Shown here piece after piece: positions 19,016 through 28,726 of a DNA stretch of 64,000 nucleotides (its first letter is position 1; every line of letters starts with the position of its first letter). The DNA is taken from positions 34,810-98,809 of the forward strand of contig CAIQKQ010000109.1 in NCBI GenBank assembly GCA_903872425.1, given 5' to 3'. Position numbers and translations under genes: made by a program. Below the pieces are notes generated by a model. It did no database searches. It had not been told where the DNA came from and saw only the letters and a list, made by a program, of their open reading frames with translations. Source of the stretch: an uncultured Opitutia bacterium (GTDB lineage: Bacteria > Verrucomicrobiota > Verrucomicrobiia > Opitutales > Opitutaceae).

Positions 19016-20299
19016 TCACTCCACCCGCAAAATGCAGCCGCGTAGGTATTCGCTCTCGGGCATCGTCACCAGCACGGGATGGTCAGTGGGCTGGTGGCAA
19101 AAATCGAGGATCTGGACGCGGCGTTTCGCGTCGGACGCCGCCTCGGCGAGCACGCTGCGCAGCTCGGCGTCGCCCATATGGTGCGAGCAAGTGTAGGTCG
19201 CTAGCACGCCGCCGGGCGCGAGTGACTTCATCGCTCGCAGGTTGAGTTCCTTGTGCCCGCGTAGCGCGCTCTCGATCGCGCTCTTCGACTTCGCGAACGG
19301 CGGCGGGTCCAGGATAATGAGGTCCCATGCGGGCGCAGCGTCTCGCCGCGCGGTGAACCAGTCGAAGACGTTGGCCAACTCGAAGGCGACCGTCACGCCG
19401 TTGCGCTGGGCGTTGCGGCGGGCGGCCGCGATGGCGTCGTCCGCACTGTCGAGGCCGAGCACCGAGGCCGCGCCCGCGCGCGCAGCGTGCAGTGCAAACG
19501 CACCCTGGTTGCAGAATGCATCCAGCACCCGCTTGCCGGCAGCGTACTTCGCCACGGCGGGGTGCTGCTCACGCTGGTCGAGATAGAATCCGGTCTTCTG
19601 CCCACCCGCGAGATCGAGCCAATAGTCGAAGCCGCCGATGCTCGCCCAGCGCGGTTCCCACGCTTTGCCCGAGCGCGTGTGAATTTCGGCGGGCAGCCCC
19701 TCCAGTTTACGAAGATTTGAGTCGTTGCGAAAAATGATCTCGGTCGCACCGGTCAGCTCGGTGAGTAGATCACCGATGAGCGCGGCGCGTTTTTCCAGCG
19801 CGAGCGTCTGCACCTGCGCGACCAACGTGTCGCCAAACTGGTCCACGACCAACCCCGGCAGCTCATCCGACTCGGCCCATACGAGCCGGCCAATGTAGGG
19901 CGGGGTCGCCGAACCCCGCCGGTCAGTGTCTGCTCCCCGCTGTGTTTTGTTCGCAATGAACGCCTCGGGTGTTGCGGAAGGCAGGTTTCGGCGACCCCTC
20001 CCTATATCACTCTCGCGCCGCGCCAGCGCACGACTGAGCGCCGCGCGCAGCCACTCTGCGTCCAGCGTCACACGCCCCGTCGACAGCCGCCGCCACACGA
20101 TCTGCGACTTTGAGTTATAGATGCCCGTGCCCAATGGTCGACCAGTACGGTCGCGGCAGCCGACAACCTCACCGTCGTGCTCGGCCGGCAACAGTGTCTC
20201 GATCTCGTTGGCAAACACCCAGGGGTGTCCGTGCAGAACACGTGCGCTGGCGGCGTTGGGCTTGAGCTTAAGGGTGGGCAGGACGGGCGTTGACGACAT
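19016..20299 (-). CDS. RlmI-like 23S rRNA (cytosine-C5) methyltransferase with a repeat-derived insertion
   Basis: 427 residues. An N-terminal PUA-like RNA-binding domain (LKPNAASARVLHGHPWVFANEI) is followed by the linker RLVWAESDELPGLVVDQFGD and a SAM-dependent Rossmann domain (VLDAFCNQGAFALHAARAGA, then ILDPPPFAKSK). E. coli RlmI of this family methylates C1962 of 23S rRNA. Between the two domains about 37-40 residues (SDIGRGRRNLPSATPEAF... to RRGSATPPYIG) are not part of the family. They are encoded by a 111-bp inverted repeat (19895-20005) inserted in frame. The fold on either side is intact, so the gene is probably functional. Confidence 0.9.
   Translation of the reverse strand: MSSTPVLPTLKLKPNAASARVLHGHPWVFANEIETLLPAEHDGEVVGCRDRTGRPLGTGIYNSKSQIVWRRLSTGRVTLDAEWLRAALSRALARRESDIGRGRRNLPSATPEAFIANKTQRGADTDRRGSATPPYIGRLVWAESDELPGLVVDQFGDTLVAQVQTLALEKRAALIGDLLTELTGATEIIFRNDSNLRKLEGLPAEIHTRSGKAWEPRWASIGGFDYWLDLAGGQKTGFYLDQREQHPAVAKYAAGKRVLDAFCNQGAFALHAARAGAASVLGLDSADDAIAAARRNAQRNGVTVAFELANVFDWFTARRDAAPAWDLIILDPPPFAKSKSAIESALRGHKELNLRAMKSLAPGGVLATYTCSHHMGDAELRSVLAEAASDAKRRVQILDFCHQPTDHPVLVTMPESEYLRGCILRVE
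19895..20005. repeat. Palindromic element inserted in frame within the RlmI-like gene
   Basis: The 26-bp left arm (19895-19920) and the reverse complement of the right arm (19980-20005) agree at about 20 of 26 positions, sharing GGGGTCGCCGAA. The total is 111 bp, exactly 37 codons, so the host frame is kept. The encoded peptide is Arg/Gly/Thr-rich and falls at the PUA-methyltransferase domain border. Confidence 0.75.
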
Positions 20300-20414
20300 G
20301 GTCGCCCATCATCACGCCGCTTCGCCACGTTAGAAGCGCAAAGTTGAAACCCGAAAAACGAAAGTTGGAGGTTGAGCGCCAGAGTTTGCGCGTAGACGCT
20401 CTCCCCCTTCCGCC

Positions 20415-22082
20415 ATGTCACCCGCCGCCGAAATCGCCCGCCGTCGCACCTTCGCGATCATCTCGCATCCCGATGCGGGCAAGACCACGCTTACGGAAAA
20501 ATTCCTCCTCTACGGCAACGCCATCCACCTCGCTGGGGCCGTCAAGGACCGTAAGAACCAGCGCGCCACCACCTCCGACTGGATGGAGCTCGAGAAGCAG
20601 CGTGGTATTTCCATCAGCTCGACCGTCCTCCAGTTCGATTACGCCGGCTGCGCCGTCAACCTCCTCGACACGCCCGGCCACAAGGATTTCTCCGAAGACA
20701 CTTACCGCGTGCTCACCGCCGTGGACGCCGCGCTCATGGTCATTGACGCCGCCAAGGGCGTCGAAACGCAGACGCGCAAACTCTTCGAGGTCTGCCGTCG
20801 ACGCGGTGTGCCGATTTTCACGTTCATGAACAAGTGCGACCGCCCCACGCGCAGTCCGATCGAGTTGCTCGACGAACTGGAAAACGTGCTCGGACTCCAG
20901 GCGTCGCCCGTCATCTGGCCGTTGGGCAACGGCCCGTCGTTCAAGGGCGTGTTCGATCGTCGCACGCGCGAGGTGCATTTGTTTGAGCGCGTGCCGGGCG
21001 GAAAATTTCAGGCTCCCGTGAGCGTCGCCTCGCTCGACGACCCCATTGTTCGCGCCAAGCTCGACGACGATGTTTATCGCGACGTGAAGGAGCAGCTAGA
21101 GATGCTCGACGGCGCGGGCCACCCCTTCGACCTCGCCGCCGTGCAAGGCGGCCGGCAGACCCCCGTCTACTTCGGCAGCGCCGTGAACAATTTCGGCATC
21201 CAGCTTTTACTCGATGGCTTTCTGCGGGACAGCGTCCCCCCCGCCCCTCGCCGCTCACTTTCGATCCAAACTCCTAATTCCAAACTCCAAACGGGAGCAG
21301 ACGCGGCGGAGTCTCGGGTGATCTCGGTCGAAGACCCCAAGTTCTCCGGCTTCATTTTTAAAATCCAAGCTAACATGGATCCGAAGCACCGCGACCGTAT
21401 CGCCTTCTGCCGCGTGTGCTCCGGCAAGTTCGAGCGCGACATGGTCGTCACGCACCAACGCACCGGCAAACAGGTGCGCCTCTCCTCCTCGCACAAACTC
21501 TTCGGCCAGGAGCGCGAGACCGTGGACGAGGCCTGGCCCGGCGACGTCATCGGACTGGTTGGCCACGACAGCTTCGGCATCGGCGACACGCTTACCACCG
21601 ACCGCAGCATCTTCTACGACGAGATCCCGCGTTTTCCATCAGAGGTCTTCAGCTACATCTCCAACCCCAACTCCGGCGACGCCAAAAAATACCGCGCCGG
21701 CTTGGAGCAACTTTTACAGGAAGGGGTGGTACAATCGTTCAACGCCAAAAACGCCCCACCGGGCGCGACCCTACTCGCTGCCGTCGGCCCGCTGCAATTT
21801 GAGGTCGTGCAATGGCGACTCCAAAGCGAATACAATGCCGAGTCGCGGCTCACCCCCACACCATGGACGATGCTCCGCTGGGTCGAGGCTCCCGCCGCCG
21901 AACTCACCCGCGATGGCGCATTGGATTCGACCCGTTACGTTGTCGCCACCGGTGTGAGTTTCGGTGCCGACAAGTTCGGCAAACCCGTTGTGCTCTTCCC
22001 CAACGAATGGACCATGCGCTATTTTCAGGAGAAAAATCCGTCGCTGAAGCTGCACGAGCTACCGATTGAGCAGACGACGTGA
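20415..22082 (+). CDS. prfC: Peptide chain release factor 3
   Basis: 555 residues. A translational GTPase with the P-loop HPDAGKTT (18-25), RGISISSTVLQFDYAG (switch/G2), DTPGHKDFSEDTYRVL (G3) and NKCD (G4). The RF3-specific KIQANMDPKHRDRIAFCRVCSGKFERDM block and C-terminal QFEVVQWRLQSEYN follow. RF3 removes RF1/RF2 from the ribosome after termination. About 15 residues (around SIQTPNSKLQTGADAAE, encoded near 21255-21310) are extra compared with known RF3 proteins and fall before that block. A palindromic repeat begins 5 bp after the stop. Confidence 0.96.
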   Translation: MSPAAEIARRRTFAIISHPDAGKTTLTEKFLLYGNAIHLAGAVKDRKNQRATTSDWMELEKQRGISISSTVLQFDYAGCAVNLLDTPGHKDFSEDTYRVLTAVDAALMVIDAAKGVETQTRKLFEVCRRRGVPIFTFMNKCDRPTRSPIELLDELENVLGLQASPVIWPLGNGPSFKGVFDRRTREVHLFERVPGGKFQAPVSVASLDDPIVRAKLDDDVYRDVKEQLEMLDGAGHPFDLAAVQGGRQTPVYFGSAVNNFGIQLLLDGFLRDSVPPAPRRSLSIQTPNSKLQTGADAAESRVISVEDPKFSGFIFKIQANMDPKHRDRIAFCRVCSGKFERDMVVTHQRTGKQVRLSSSHKLFGQERETVDEAWPGDVIGLVGHDSFGIGDTLTTDRSIFYDEIPRFPSEVFSYISNPNSGDAKKYRAGLEQLLQEGVVQSFNAKNAPPGATLLAAVGPLQFEVVQWRLQSEYNAESRLTPTPWTMLRWVEAPAAELTRDGALDSTRYVVATGVSFGADKFGKPVVLFPNEWTMRYFQEKNPSLKLHELPIEQTT

Positions 22083-22086
22083 CAGG

Positions 22087-22157
22087 TGGAACGCGTCGAC
22101 CCCCAACGCGCTTGATTTTCCGCCCACCAAACAGTGCGTTGGGGTCAACGCGCTCCA
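22087..22157. repeat. Inverted repeat directly after prfC
   Basis: Arms 22087-22109 and 22136-22157 can pair over about 22 positions with one bulge and two mismatches; the core is CCCCAACGC with GCGTTGGGG. The loop is 26 bases. No T-run follows, so it may protect or end the prfC transcript in the way REP elements do, or be a mobile palindrome. Confidence 0.65.
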
Positions 22158-22229
22158 ACATATAAAACCTGCCGGACATTTGTTCTAGGATCAGGGCAGC
22201 CTAGCCCGAATGTTGCCCACCTTTCCGCC

Positions 22230-23021
22230 ATGAACCTCGCTCACGTCCCGCTCTTGCAAATCCAGCGAGACCTTTACCGCCTGCCGCGCGGGAGGGAGCG
22301 TTTTCAGACCTACCTGAAAACCATGCTCACGCCGGATGGGCAGGGTGTCAGCCTGCTGCCGTTGGTGGCGATGAACCCGATGGCCAAAGACCATGTGTCG
22401 GCACGGCTCGACGCATGGCTCGCACTCGACGCCGAGGGCATTGTCGCGCGCACCATCGCCGACGCGGCGACGCGGCTCGCAGACGCGCCCGGCGAATTCA
22501 AACTCGGCCTCGTGTTAGCCGATGATGCGCAGGGCGGCTGGACCAACCGTTTTAGCGTCGAGCTCGCATGGCGTACTTCCATCCGTGAATTCGCCCGCGA
22601 TGGATGGCTATCCGCCATTTTGTGGACCAGCGAAGAGCCGACCGCACAAACCGTTATTGAAGCCGTCCTAACGGCCATTTTTCGTGCCGTCTTTCTCGGT
22701 ATACACGGCTCCGCCCGCACGCTGCGCGACTTGCTCGCGCAAGAGGGCCGGGTCATGGCTTCCGCCGGCTGCGTCGGCCCCGTGCTTGCACCCAATCAGC
22801 TCACCCAAGACCGCGCAATCATTGCGCCCTATCTCGGCGCGGACGCCGCCGACCTGCCCGTGGTCATCCCATGCCTCTTTGGCGACCACGCGGCGGTGTC
22901 ACTCGGCTACACTCCCCTCGGGCTGCCACTCCGCGCCGGCCTCGCGCTCGCGTTGCACGACGCGCAAGCTGCCGTCGGACGTGCCGCCACGGTGACTACC
23001 CGCGCCGGTTCGCGCAGATGA
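22230..23021 (+). CDS. Uncharacterised protein
   Basis: 263 residues from the ATG at 22230 (MNLAHVPLLQIQRDLYRLPR). No recognised domain, signal peptide or membrane helix. It opens with a helix followed by RGRERFQTYLKTML, has an acidic-aromatic middle (GGWTNRFSVELAWRTSIREF) and a Gly/Ala/Leu-rich end. Coding is supported by base composition like its neighbours, an ATG after a C/T-rich leader, and an unbroken frame. It lies alone between prfC and a D,D-carboxypeptidase gene on the same strand. I cannot assign a function. Confidence 0.75.
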   Translation: MNLAHVPLLQIQRDLYRLPRGRERFQTYLKTMLTPDGQGVSLLPLVAMNPMAKDHVSARLDAWLALDAEGIVARTIADAATRLADAPGEFKLGLVLADDAQGGWTNRFSVELAWRTSIREFARDGWLSAILWTSEEPTAQTVIEAVLTAIFRAVFLGIHGSARTLRDLLAQEGRVMASAGCVGPVLAPNQLTQDRAIIAPYLGADAADLPVVIPCLFGDHAAVSLGYTPLGLPLRAGLALALHDAQAAVGRAATVTTRAGSRR

Positions 23022-23082
23022 CTAGGTATTTTTTATCGAATTCTTCTCGTCGCGCCGGAAAAAGTTTCGTTGCTTCGCGCCC

Positions 23083-24126
23083 ATGTCCTTTCGTCGTTTT
23101 TCGCTTTTCACTCTCTTCCTCCTCTGGCTCGGCGCCCAAGCCTCGCTCCCGGCCGCCGCCAAAAAGCCCGCCCCCGCCCCAACTGGCACCTACAAAGGCG
23201 CGATCGTGATGGACGCCACGAGTGGCCAAGTCCTGATCGAGGAAAACGCCGACCAAATCAGCCCACCGGCCAGCATGACGAAGCTCATGACCTTCGCCGT
23301 GCTCGACGACCAGATCCACGCCGGCGTGCTCACGCTACAAACTCCCGTCACCGTGACCGCGGCCGATGCCAAGATGGGCGGCACGCAGGTCTGGCTGGCG
23401 GATAAGGAAGTGTTCTCCGTCGAAGAGCTGACGTACGCCATGATGATCCAATCGGCCAACGACGCGGCGCACGCGCTTGCGCGCACCGCCGCCGGCAGCG
23501 TGGAGGCGTTCGTCGCGCTGATGAACGCCAAAGCCCGCGCGCTCGGCATGACCCATACCACCTTCGTCACTCCGCACGGCTTGCCGCCCGTTGGCCGGAA
23601 AATTGCCGACGGCGACCTCACCACCCCACGTGATTTCGCGCTACTCTGTCGTTACCTGCTGACGAAGACTGAAGTGCTCAAATACACCTCGGTGAAAGAG
23701 CGTGTATTCCGCGCCAACTCGCCGACCCACGCCATAACCATGATCAATCACGACCACCTGCTCCACGTTGACGGCGTGGACGGTTTAAAGACCGGCTACA
23801 CCGAGGCGGCCGGCTATTGCCTCAGCTCGACCGCGCAACGCAACGGCCAGCGCGTGATAGTCGTGATCATGGGCTCGTTCGGACCGAATGGCCAGATTGA
23901 CCTCGGCAAGTTCCGCGACATAAAGGCCACCGAGCTGATTGAGCGCGGCTTTGCAGCACTACCCGCCAACGGAGCCAAATTCACCGGCCCCACTGCGCCC
24001 ACTACCAACACTCCCGTTGTCCCCACAGCAGCACAAGAGGGTAGTCCGATCGTCCCCGCGTCTCCGCCGCCAGCAACCGACAGTCTGCCCATGGTGATCT
24101 TTACGCCGCCAGGCCAAAAGAAATAA
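23083..24126 (+). CDS. D-alanyl-D-alanine carboxypeptidase (PBP5/6 type)
   Basis: 347 residues with a signal peptide (1-25). The serine penicillin-binding triad is complete: SMTK (Ser64-Lys67), SAN (124-126) and KTG (236-238). GYTEAAGYCL after KTG is typical of the S11 peptidase family (DacA/C). It trims the terminal D-Ala from peptidoglycan stem peptides in the periplasm. The C-terminal 70 residues are Pro/Thr-rich and lack the amphipathic membrane anchor of E. coli PBP5. Convergent with the metal-exporter gene, with only 4 bp between stops. Confidence 0.94.
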   Translation: MSFRRFSLFTLFLLWLGAQASLPAAAKKPAPAPTGTYKGAIVMDATSGQVLIEENADQISPPASMTKLMTFAVLDDQIHAGVLTLQTPVTVTAADAKMGGTQVWLADKEVFSVEELTYAMMIQSANDAAHALARTAAGSVEAFVALMNAKARALGMTHTTFVTPHGLPPVGRKIADGDLTTPRDFALLCRYLLTKTEVLKYTSVKERVFRANSPTHAITMINHDHLLHVDGVDGLKTGYTEAAGYCLSSTAQRNGQRVIVVIMGSFGPNGQIDLGKFRDIKATELIERGFAALPANGAKFTGPTAPTTNTPVVPTAAQEGSPIVPASPPPATDSLPMVIFTPPGQKK

Positions 24127-24130
24127 CCCG

Positions 24131-24850
24131 TCAGCGCTCCAGCACCACCACCAACACCCCCAGCAGGATGAAAAGAGAGCCGAGCAAGCCAGCCTCGTAG
24201 CGCTCAAAAATTTTCAGCCTGACTTTCTCTAGCCCGCGCAGCGCCAGCCCGGTGAACAGCATCATCGCTGCCAGTGCCCCCACTGCCAAGATCACGCTCA
24301 GGACCGCGAAGCCCTGCCAGCCGAATTTTACCCCCGCTAGATAGACGGGCAGAAAGCCCTCACACGGGGACAGCGTGAGCATCACGAACAGCCCGCCTAC
24401 CGTCGCCCGGTCGCCGTTTTTCTCTGACACCAACGCGCTATCCTTCAGCTCTGCTTCCATGTGGGAGTGCTCCTCCTCTTGCCCGCAATGCTCGTCGGCG
24501 TGGTGATGTCCGCCTGGCACCGGATGGTGGCAGATGCCGCCGCCCCGCCACTGTCGCCAGAAATAAAACGCCCCCATCGCGCTCAGCAGCCCCGCCGCGA
24601 TCCACGGAAACGCCGCGCCGACCGTTTCGTCGAGCCGGAATCCAAACCAAGCCACTGCCAGCCCCAACAGGCTCGTAAGGAGAACGTGTCCCGCCCCAGC
24701 CAGCGCGAGGATCGCCAGCGCCTTGCCACGGCTCCAGCCCCGTGCCCGTGCCACTAGCACGAACGGTAGCCAATGCGTCGGGATAGCCGCGTGGAAAAAT
24801 GCCACGGTGAAGCCGGTCGCGGCAATGCTGGTAAGAGCGGCGAAGTCCAT
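24131..24850 (-). CDS. RcnA/NicO-like metal efflux membrane protein with His-rich loop
   Basis: 239 residues from the ATG at 24850 (MDFAALTSIAATGFTVAFFH). About six membrane helices are visible. Between helices 3 and 4 is a His/Glu-rich loop starting HHPVPGGHHHADEHC. The next helix begins LTLSPCEGFLPVYLAG, similar to the paired-proline TLSPC motif of NicO/RcnA and related transporters. His-rich loops of this kind bind Ni2+, Co2+ or Zn2+. It probably exports a divalent metal, but the metal cannot be told. Divergent from hemF with a 216-bp gap. Confidence 0.7.
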   Translation of the reverse strand: MDFAALTSIAATGFTVAFFHAAIPTHWLPFVLVARARGWSRGKALAILALAGAGHVLLTSLLGLAVAWFGFRLDETVGAAFPWIAAGLLSAMGAFYFWRQWRGGGICHHPVPGGHHHADEHCGQEEEHSHMEAELKDSALVSEKNGDRATVGGLFVMLTLSPCEGFLPVYLAGVKFGWQGFAVLSVILAVGALAAMMLFTGLALRGLEKVRLKIFERYEAGLLGSLFILLGVLVVVLER

Positions 24851-25057
24851 GTGTTGGTTGAGAGGATTGAGGCAACACGGCCCGGCCGCGCTGTCGAACG
24901 CGAACTCTAGCAAAGTCGTCAAGCACCCCGAGCCGTTTCGCTCACATCCTGACCCTCCTGCTGGTTCCCCACCACGCTTTCATTTCTCCATTTGCTACCA
25001 TCTTTCTCCATCTTCCTCGCTCGACTTGCGCGCCAGAAAACGGTTAACAAAACGTGA

Positions 25058-26002
<945 letters not shown>

Positions 26003-26057
26003 GCATAAACAACACGAAGCCGCACAATCAAGGGGGGGACCCGGTTGGCGTTCCTCT

Positions 26058-26100
26058 AGGTCAGGTTTTATGCCCAATACGTCGGGTTAAAACCCGATCT
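26058..26100. repeat. Short inverted repeat between hemF and hemE
   Basis: The left arm AGGTCAGGTTTTA (26058-26070) pairs with TAAAACCCGATCT (26088-26100) at 11 of 13 positions. The right part also contains the self-complementary CGGGTTAAAACCCG. It lies directly upstream of the T-rich hairpin element preceding hemE and appears to belong to a different repeat family. Confidence 0.55.
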
Positions 26101-26113
26101 AAATTCTCCTTAC

Positions 26114-26175
26114 GTGCCACTAAAGACCAAAAGTATGTCTCCCTCTTCGTGTCTTTTTGTGTTTTTTGTGGCCAA
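26114..26175. repeat. T-rich hairpin repeat before hemE (copy A)
   Basis: The left arm begins GTGCCACTAAAGACCAAAAG and the right arm ends GTGTTTTTTGTGGCCAA; they pair over about 18 positions. The right arm matches the copy before atpG at 26 of 28 positions. It ends 6 bp before the hemE ATG, so it forms the untranslated leader. Confidence 0.75.
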
Positions 26176-26181
26176 TCACCT

Positions 26182-27210
26182 ATGACCTCTCGCGAACGCT
26201 TCCTCGCCGCCTGTGCCTGCGCGCCGCTCGACCGCCCGCCGCTTTGGCTCATGCGGCAGGCCGGCCGCTACCTACCCGAATACCGCGCGCTCAAGGCCAA
26301 GTCGTCGTTCCTCGAGATGGTCCGCACCCCCGCGCTCGCTGCCGAGGTCACGCTCCAACCGCTGCGCCGTTTCGCCTTCGACGCGGCGATCCTATTCTCC
26401 GACATCCTCGTCATCCCCGAGGCGCTTGGTCAGGGTTACAAGTTCCGCGACGCAGGCGGCATCGCGATGGAGTTCCGCCTCGACACCCGCGCGCAGATTG
26501 ACGCCCTTGCCCCCGCCGCCGCCGTGCCGGAGCGTCTGCGCTACGTCGCCGACACGCTCGCCCTGCTGAAACGCGAAATCCGCGGTGAAAAGGCGCTCCT
26601 CGGTTTCGGCGGGTCGCCGTGGACGCTCGCTGCCTATATGGTCGAGGGCGGCAGCTCGGAGGATTTCGCGCGCGTGAAGACGCTATTCTATTCCGACCGC
26701 GCCGCTTTCGACGCGCTCATGGAGAAACTCACCGCCGCGCTCATCGCGTATTTCCAGATGCAGATCGCCGCTGGGGCCGATGCGATCCAGATTTTCGATT
26801 CTTGGGGCGGTGTCATCGCGGGGCCGGACTACGAGGCGGCGTCGCTGCGCTGGATCCGCCAGATCATCGCTGCGCTGCCACGCGAGTTCCCGGTCATCCT
26901 CTACGCGAAAGGCTGCGCGCCACATCTCGCCGACCAGTCGTTCACCGGCGCGCGCGTCCTCAGTGTGGACTGGACCAGCGACCTCAGCGTCGTCCGCCGC
27001 ACGCTCCCCGCCAACGTCGCCGTGCAAGGCAACCTTGACCCCGTGTTGATGACCACGACCCCCGCCATCGTCCGCCATGAGGCCGCGCGTCTGCTCGCGT
27101 CCATGCGCGGTACTGCCGGCCACATCTTCAACCTCGGTCATGGCATCACCCCCGACGCAAAGATCGAGTGTGTCGAGGCGTTGGTCGAAACCGTTACGAC
27201 GTGGAAATGA
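26182..27210 (+). CDS. hemE: Uroporphyrinogen decarboxylase
   Basis: 342 residues from the ATG at 26182 (MTSRERFLAACACAPLDRPP). Conserved substrate-cradle residues appear in PLWLMRQAGRYLPEYR, AILFSDILVIPEALGQ and GFGGSPWTLAAYMVEGG. ILYAKGCAPHL, VQGNLDPVLM and FNLGHGITPDA close the family signature. It removes four acetate carboxyls from uroporphyrinogen III. The 5' leader is made almost wholly of a repeat hairpin. Second gene of the hemF-hemE-hemY cluster. Confidence 0.97.
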   Translation: MTSRERFLAACACAPLDRPPLWLMRQAGRYLPEYRALKAKSSFLEMVRTPALAAEVTLQPLRRFAFDAAILFSDILVIPEALGQGYKFRDAGGIAMEFRLDTRAQIDALAPAAAVPERLRYVADTLALLKREIRGEKALLGFGGSPWTLAAYMVEGGSSEDFARVKTLFYSDRAAFDALMEKLTAALIAYFQMQIAAGADAIQIFDSWGGVIAGPDYEAASLRWIRQIIAALPREFPVILYAKGCAPHLADQSFTGARVLSVDWTSDLSVVRRTLPANVAVQGNLDPVLMTTTPAIVRHEAARLLASMRGTAGHIFNLGHGITPDAKIECVEALVETVTTWK

Positions 27211-27220
27211 TGACGACGAG

Positions 27221-27291
27221 AATCACGAAAAGGTAAAAATCCCATCGTCAAGCCGCGCCTCATTTTGTGATTTCTTGTGATTTTCGTGGCT
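27221..27291. repeat. T-rich hairpin repeat containing the hemY start (copy B)
   Basis: The left arm AATCACGAAAAGGTAAAAAT (27221-27240) pairs partly with the right arm 27261-27291, which reads GTGATTTTCGTGGCT at its end. The sequence is more diverged than copies A and C. Both candidate GTG starts of hemY (27277 and 27286) lie inside the right arm. Confidence 0.55.
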
Positions 27292-28680
27292 AAGTCCGAA
27301 TTACCTTCCATCGCCGTTGTCGGCGCCGGCCTCACCGGCCTGACGGCCGCACACCGGTTACACACGGCCGGCCGTCGTGTGCGGCTATTCGAGGCGTCGG
27401 GCCGCGTCGGGGGCGTCATTCAGACCGAGCGCGCCGAAGGCTGGCTCGTCGAGGCCGGCCCCAACTCCCTGCGCGGCGGCTTGCCTGAACTCACGCGACT
27501 CATCGCCGAGCTGGGCCTCACTGGCACGGTCGTTACCGCCGAGCCGGCGGCGAAAAATCGCTACCTTGTCCATCGCGGCCAACTCGTAGCCGCGCCTGGC
27601 TCACCTCAAGCGCTTCTCTCTAGCCCGCTGCTCTCGTTCGGCACCAAGGCCCGCCTCGCCGCCGAGTTGCTGCGCCGCCCACAGCCGCGCGCGGCCGATC
27701 TTTCGCTCGCGGCGTTTGCCCGCGAGCATTTCGGCTCGGAGCTGGTCGAACGCGCGCTCGATCCATTCGTCTCCGGCGTTTTCGCCGGCGACGCCGAAAA
27801 ACTCTCCGCCCGCCACGCCTTCCCCGTGATCTGGGAGATGGAGCAGAAGCACGGCTCGCTCTTGCGCGCGCAGGCCGCCGCCGCCCGCGAACGACGCGCT
27901 GAGGGCCGCCCCCCCTCACAGATCTTTTCTTTCGCCGACGGTCTCGCCTCCCTACCCCGCGCCTTGTCCGCCGCGTTGCCAACTGGCTGTGTCGAGCTCA
28001 ACGCCGCCATCACCCGCCTCACCCCGACCGGTTCCGGCAGCACGCCCGGTTGGCAACTCACATGGACGAACCCTGCCGGTGTCGCTCAGACGGATGAGTT
28101 TGCTCGCGTCATCCTCGCACTTCCCGCGCCCGCCTTGGTCAAGCTCGCCATCGGTGCGGATGCCGCCGCTCGCCCGCTCTCCACGCTGGTGGAGATGGAG
28201 CACGCCTCTGTCGCTTCTCTCTATCTCGGATTTCGACGCGACCAAGTCGCCCACCCACTCGACGGCTTCGGACTGCTCATCCCGTCCGCGGAAAAACGCG
28301 CCGTGCTCGGCGTGATTTTCTCCTCAACCCTTTTTGCCGGGCGCGCCCCCGAAGGCCATGTCGCGCTCACGGTCATGACTGGCGGCACCCGCCGTCCCGA
28401 CCTCGCGGCGCTTGCGCCTGATGCGCTGCTCGCCGCGGTACAGTCCGACCTCGCCATGCTGCTCGGTGTGCGCGGCGAACCGATGTTCCTGCGGCACCAC
28501 GCCTGGCAGCGCGCCATTCCGCAATACAACCTCGGACACGAACGCTTCCTTGGTGCAATCACCCGCTGCGAGACCGATCATCCCGGCCTCTTCATCGGCG
28601 GCCAAGCCCGCGACGGCATCGGCCTGCCCGATTGTGCTGCCGCCGGCCTGCGCCTCGCCGACAAAGCCCTAGCAGGCTGA
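27277..28680 (+). CDS. hemY: Protoporphyrinogen oxidase, HemY type
   Basis: 467 residues from a GTG at 27277, or 464 from the GTG at 27286 (giving MAKSELPSIAVVGAG). FAD-binding VVGAGLTGLTAAHRLHTAGR with a following FEASGRVGGVIQTE, the DPFVSGVFAGDAEKLSARHAFP block and the C-terminal GLFIGGQARDGIGLPDCAAAG are typical of the oxygen-dependent oxidase that converts protoporphyrinogen IX to protoporphyrin IX. It completes a hemF-hemE-hemY block, missing only ferrochelatase for heme. Start selection is uncertain because a repeat arm supplies both candidate codons. Confidence 0.93.
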   Translation: MIFVAKSELPSIAVVGAGLTGLTAAHRLHTAGRRVRLFEASGRVGGVIQTERAEGWLVEAGPNSLRGGLPELTRLIAELGLTGTVVTAEPAAKNRYLVHRGQLVAAPGSPQALLSSPLLSFGTKARLAAELLRRPQPRAADLSLAAFAREHFGSELVERALDPFVSGVFAGDAEKLSARHAFPVIWEMEQKHGSLLRAQAAAARERRAEGRPPSQIFSFADGLASLPRALSAALPTGCVELNAAITRLTPTGSGSTPGWQLTWTNPAGVAQTDEFARVILALPAPALVKLAIGADAAARPLSTLVEMEHASVASLYLGFRRDQVAHPLDGFGLLIPSAEKRAVLGVIFSSTLFAGRAPEGHVALTVMTGGTRRPDLAALAPDALLAAVQSDLAMLLGVRGEPMFLRHHAWQRAIPQYNLGHERFLGAITRCETDHPGLFIGGQARDGIGLPDCAAAGLRLADKALAG

Positions 28681-28700
28681 GTCGCTAAAAAATGGAGGCC

Positions 28701-28726
28701 TGATGGCGCGGGTAGAATTTGAACCG
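28701..28726 (-). repeat. Partial copy of the tRNA-Cys 3' end (att-like)
   Basis: Positions 28701-28726 match the 3' end of the tRNA-Cys gene (30385-30410) at 21 of 26 bases without gaps, in the same orientation. The match covers the T-arm and acceptor stem. No further tRNA structure is seen beside it. It could be an attachment-site scar or the worn end of an old tRNA gene. The rest of 28681-28911 holds no gene; a short hairpin at about 28743-28769 (CTAAGCCGC with GCGGACTTAG) is the only other structure. Confidence 0.45.

Noticed and set aside
26061-26252. Small minus-strand frame containing WPQKTQKDTKRE
   Set aside because: It is the translation of the T-rich hairpin repeat; a similar frame occurs over the atpG copy, so it reflects the repeat and not a gene.
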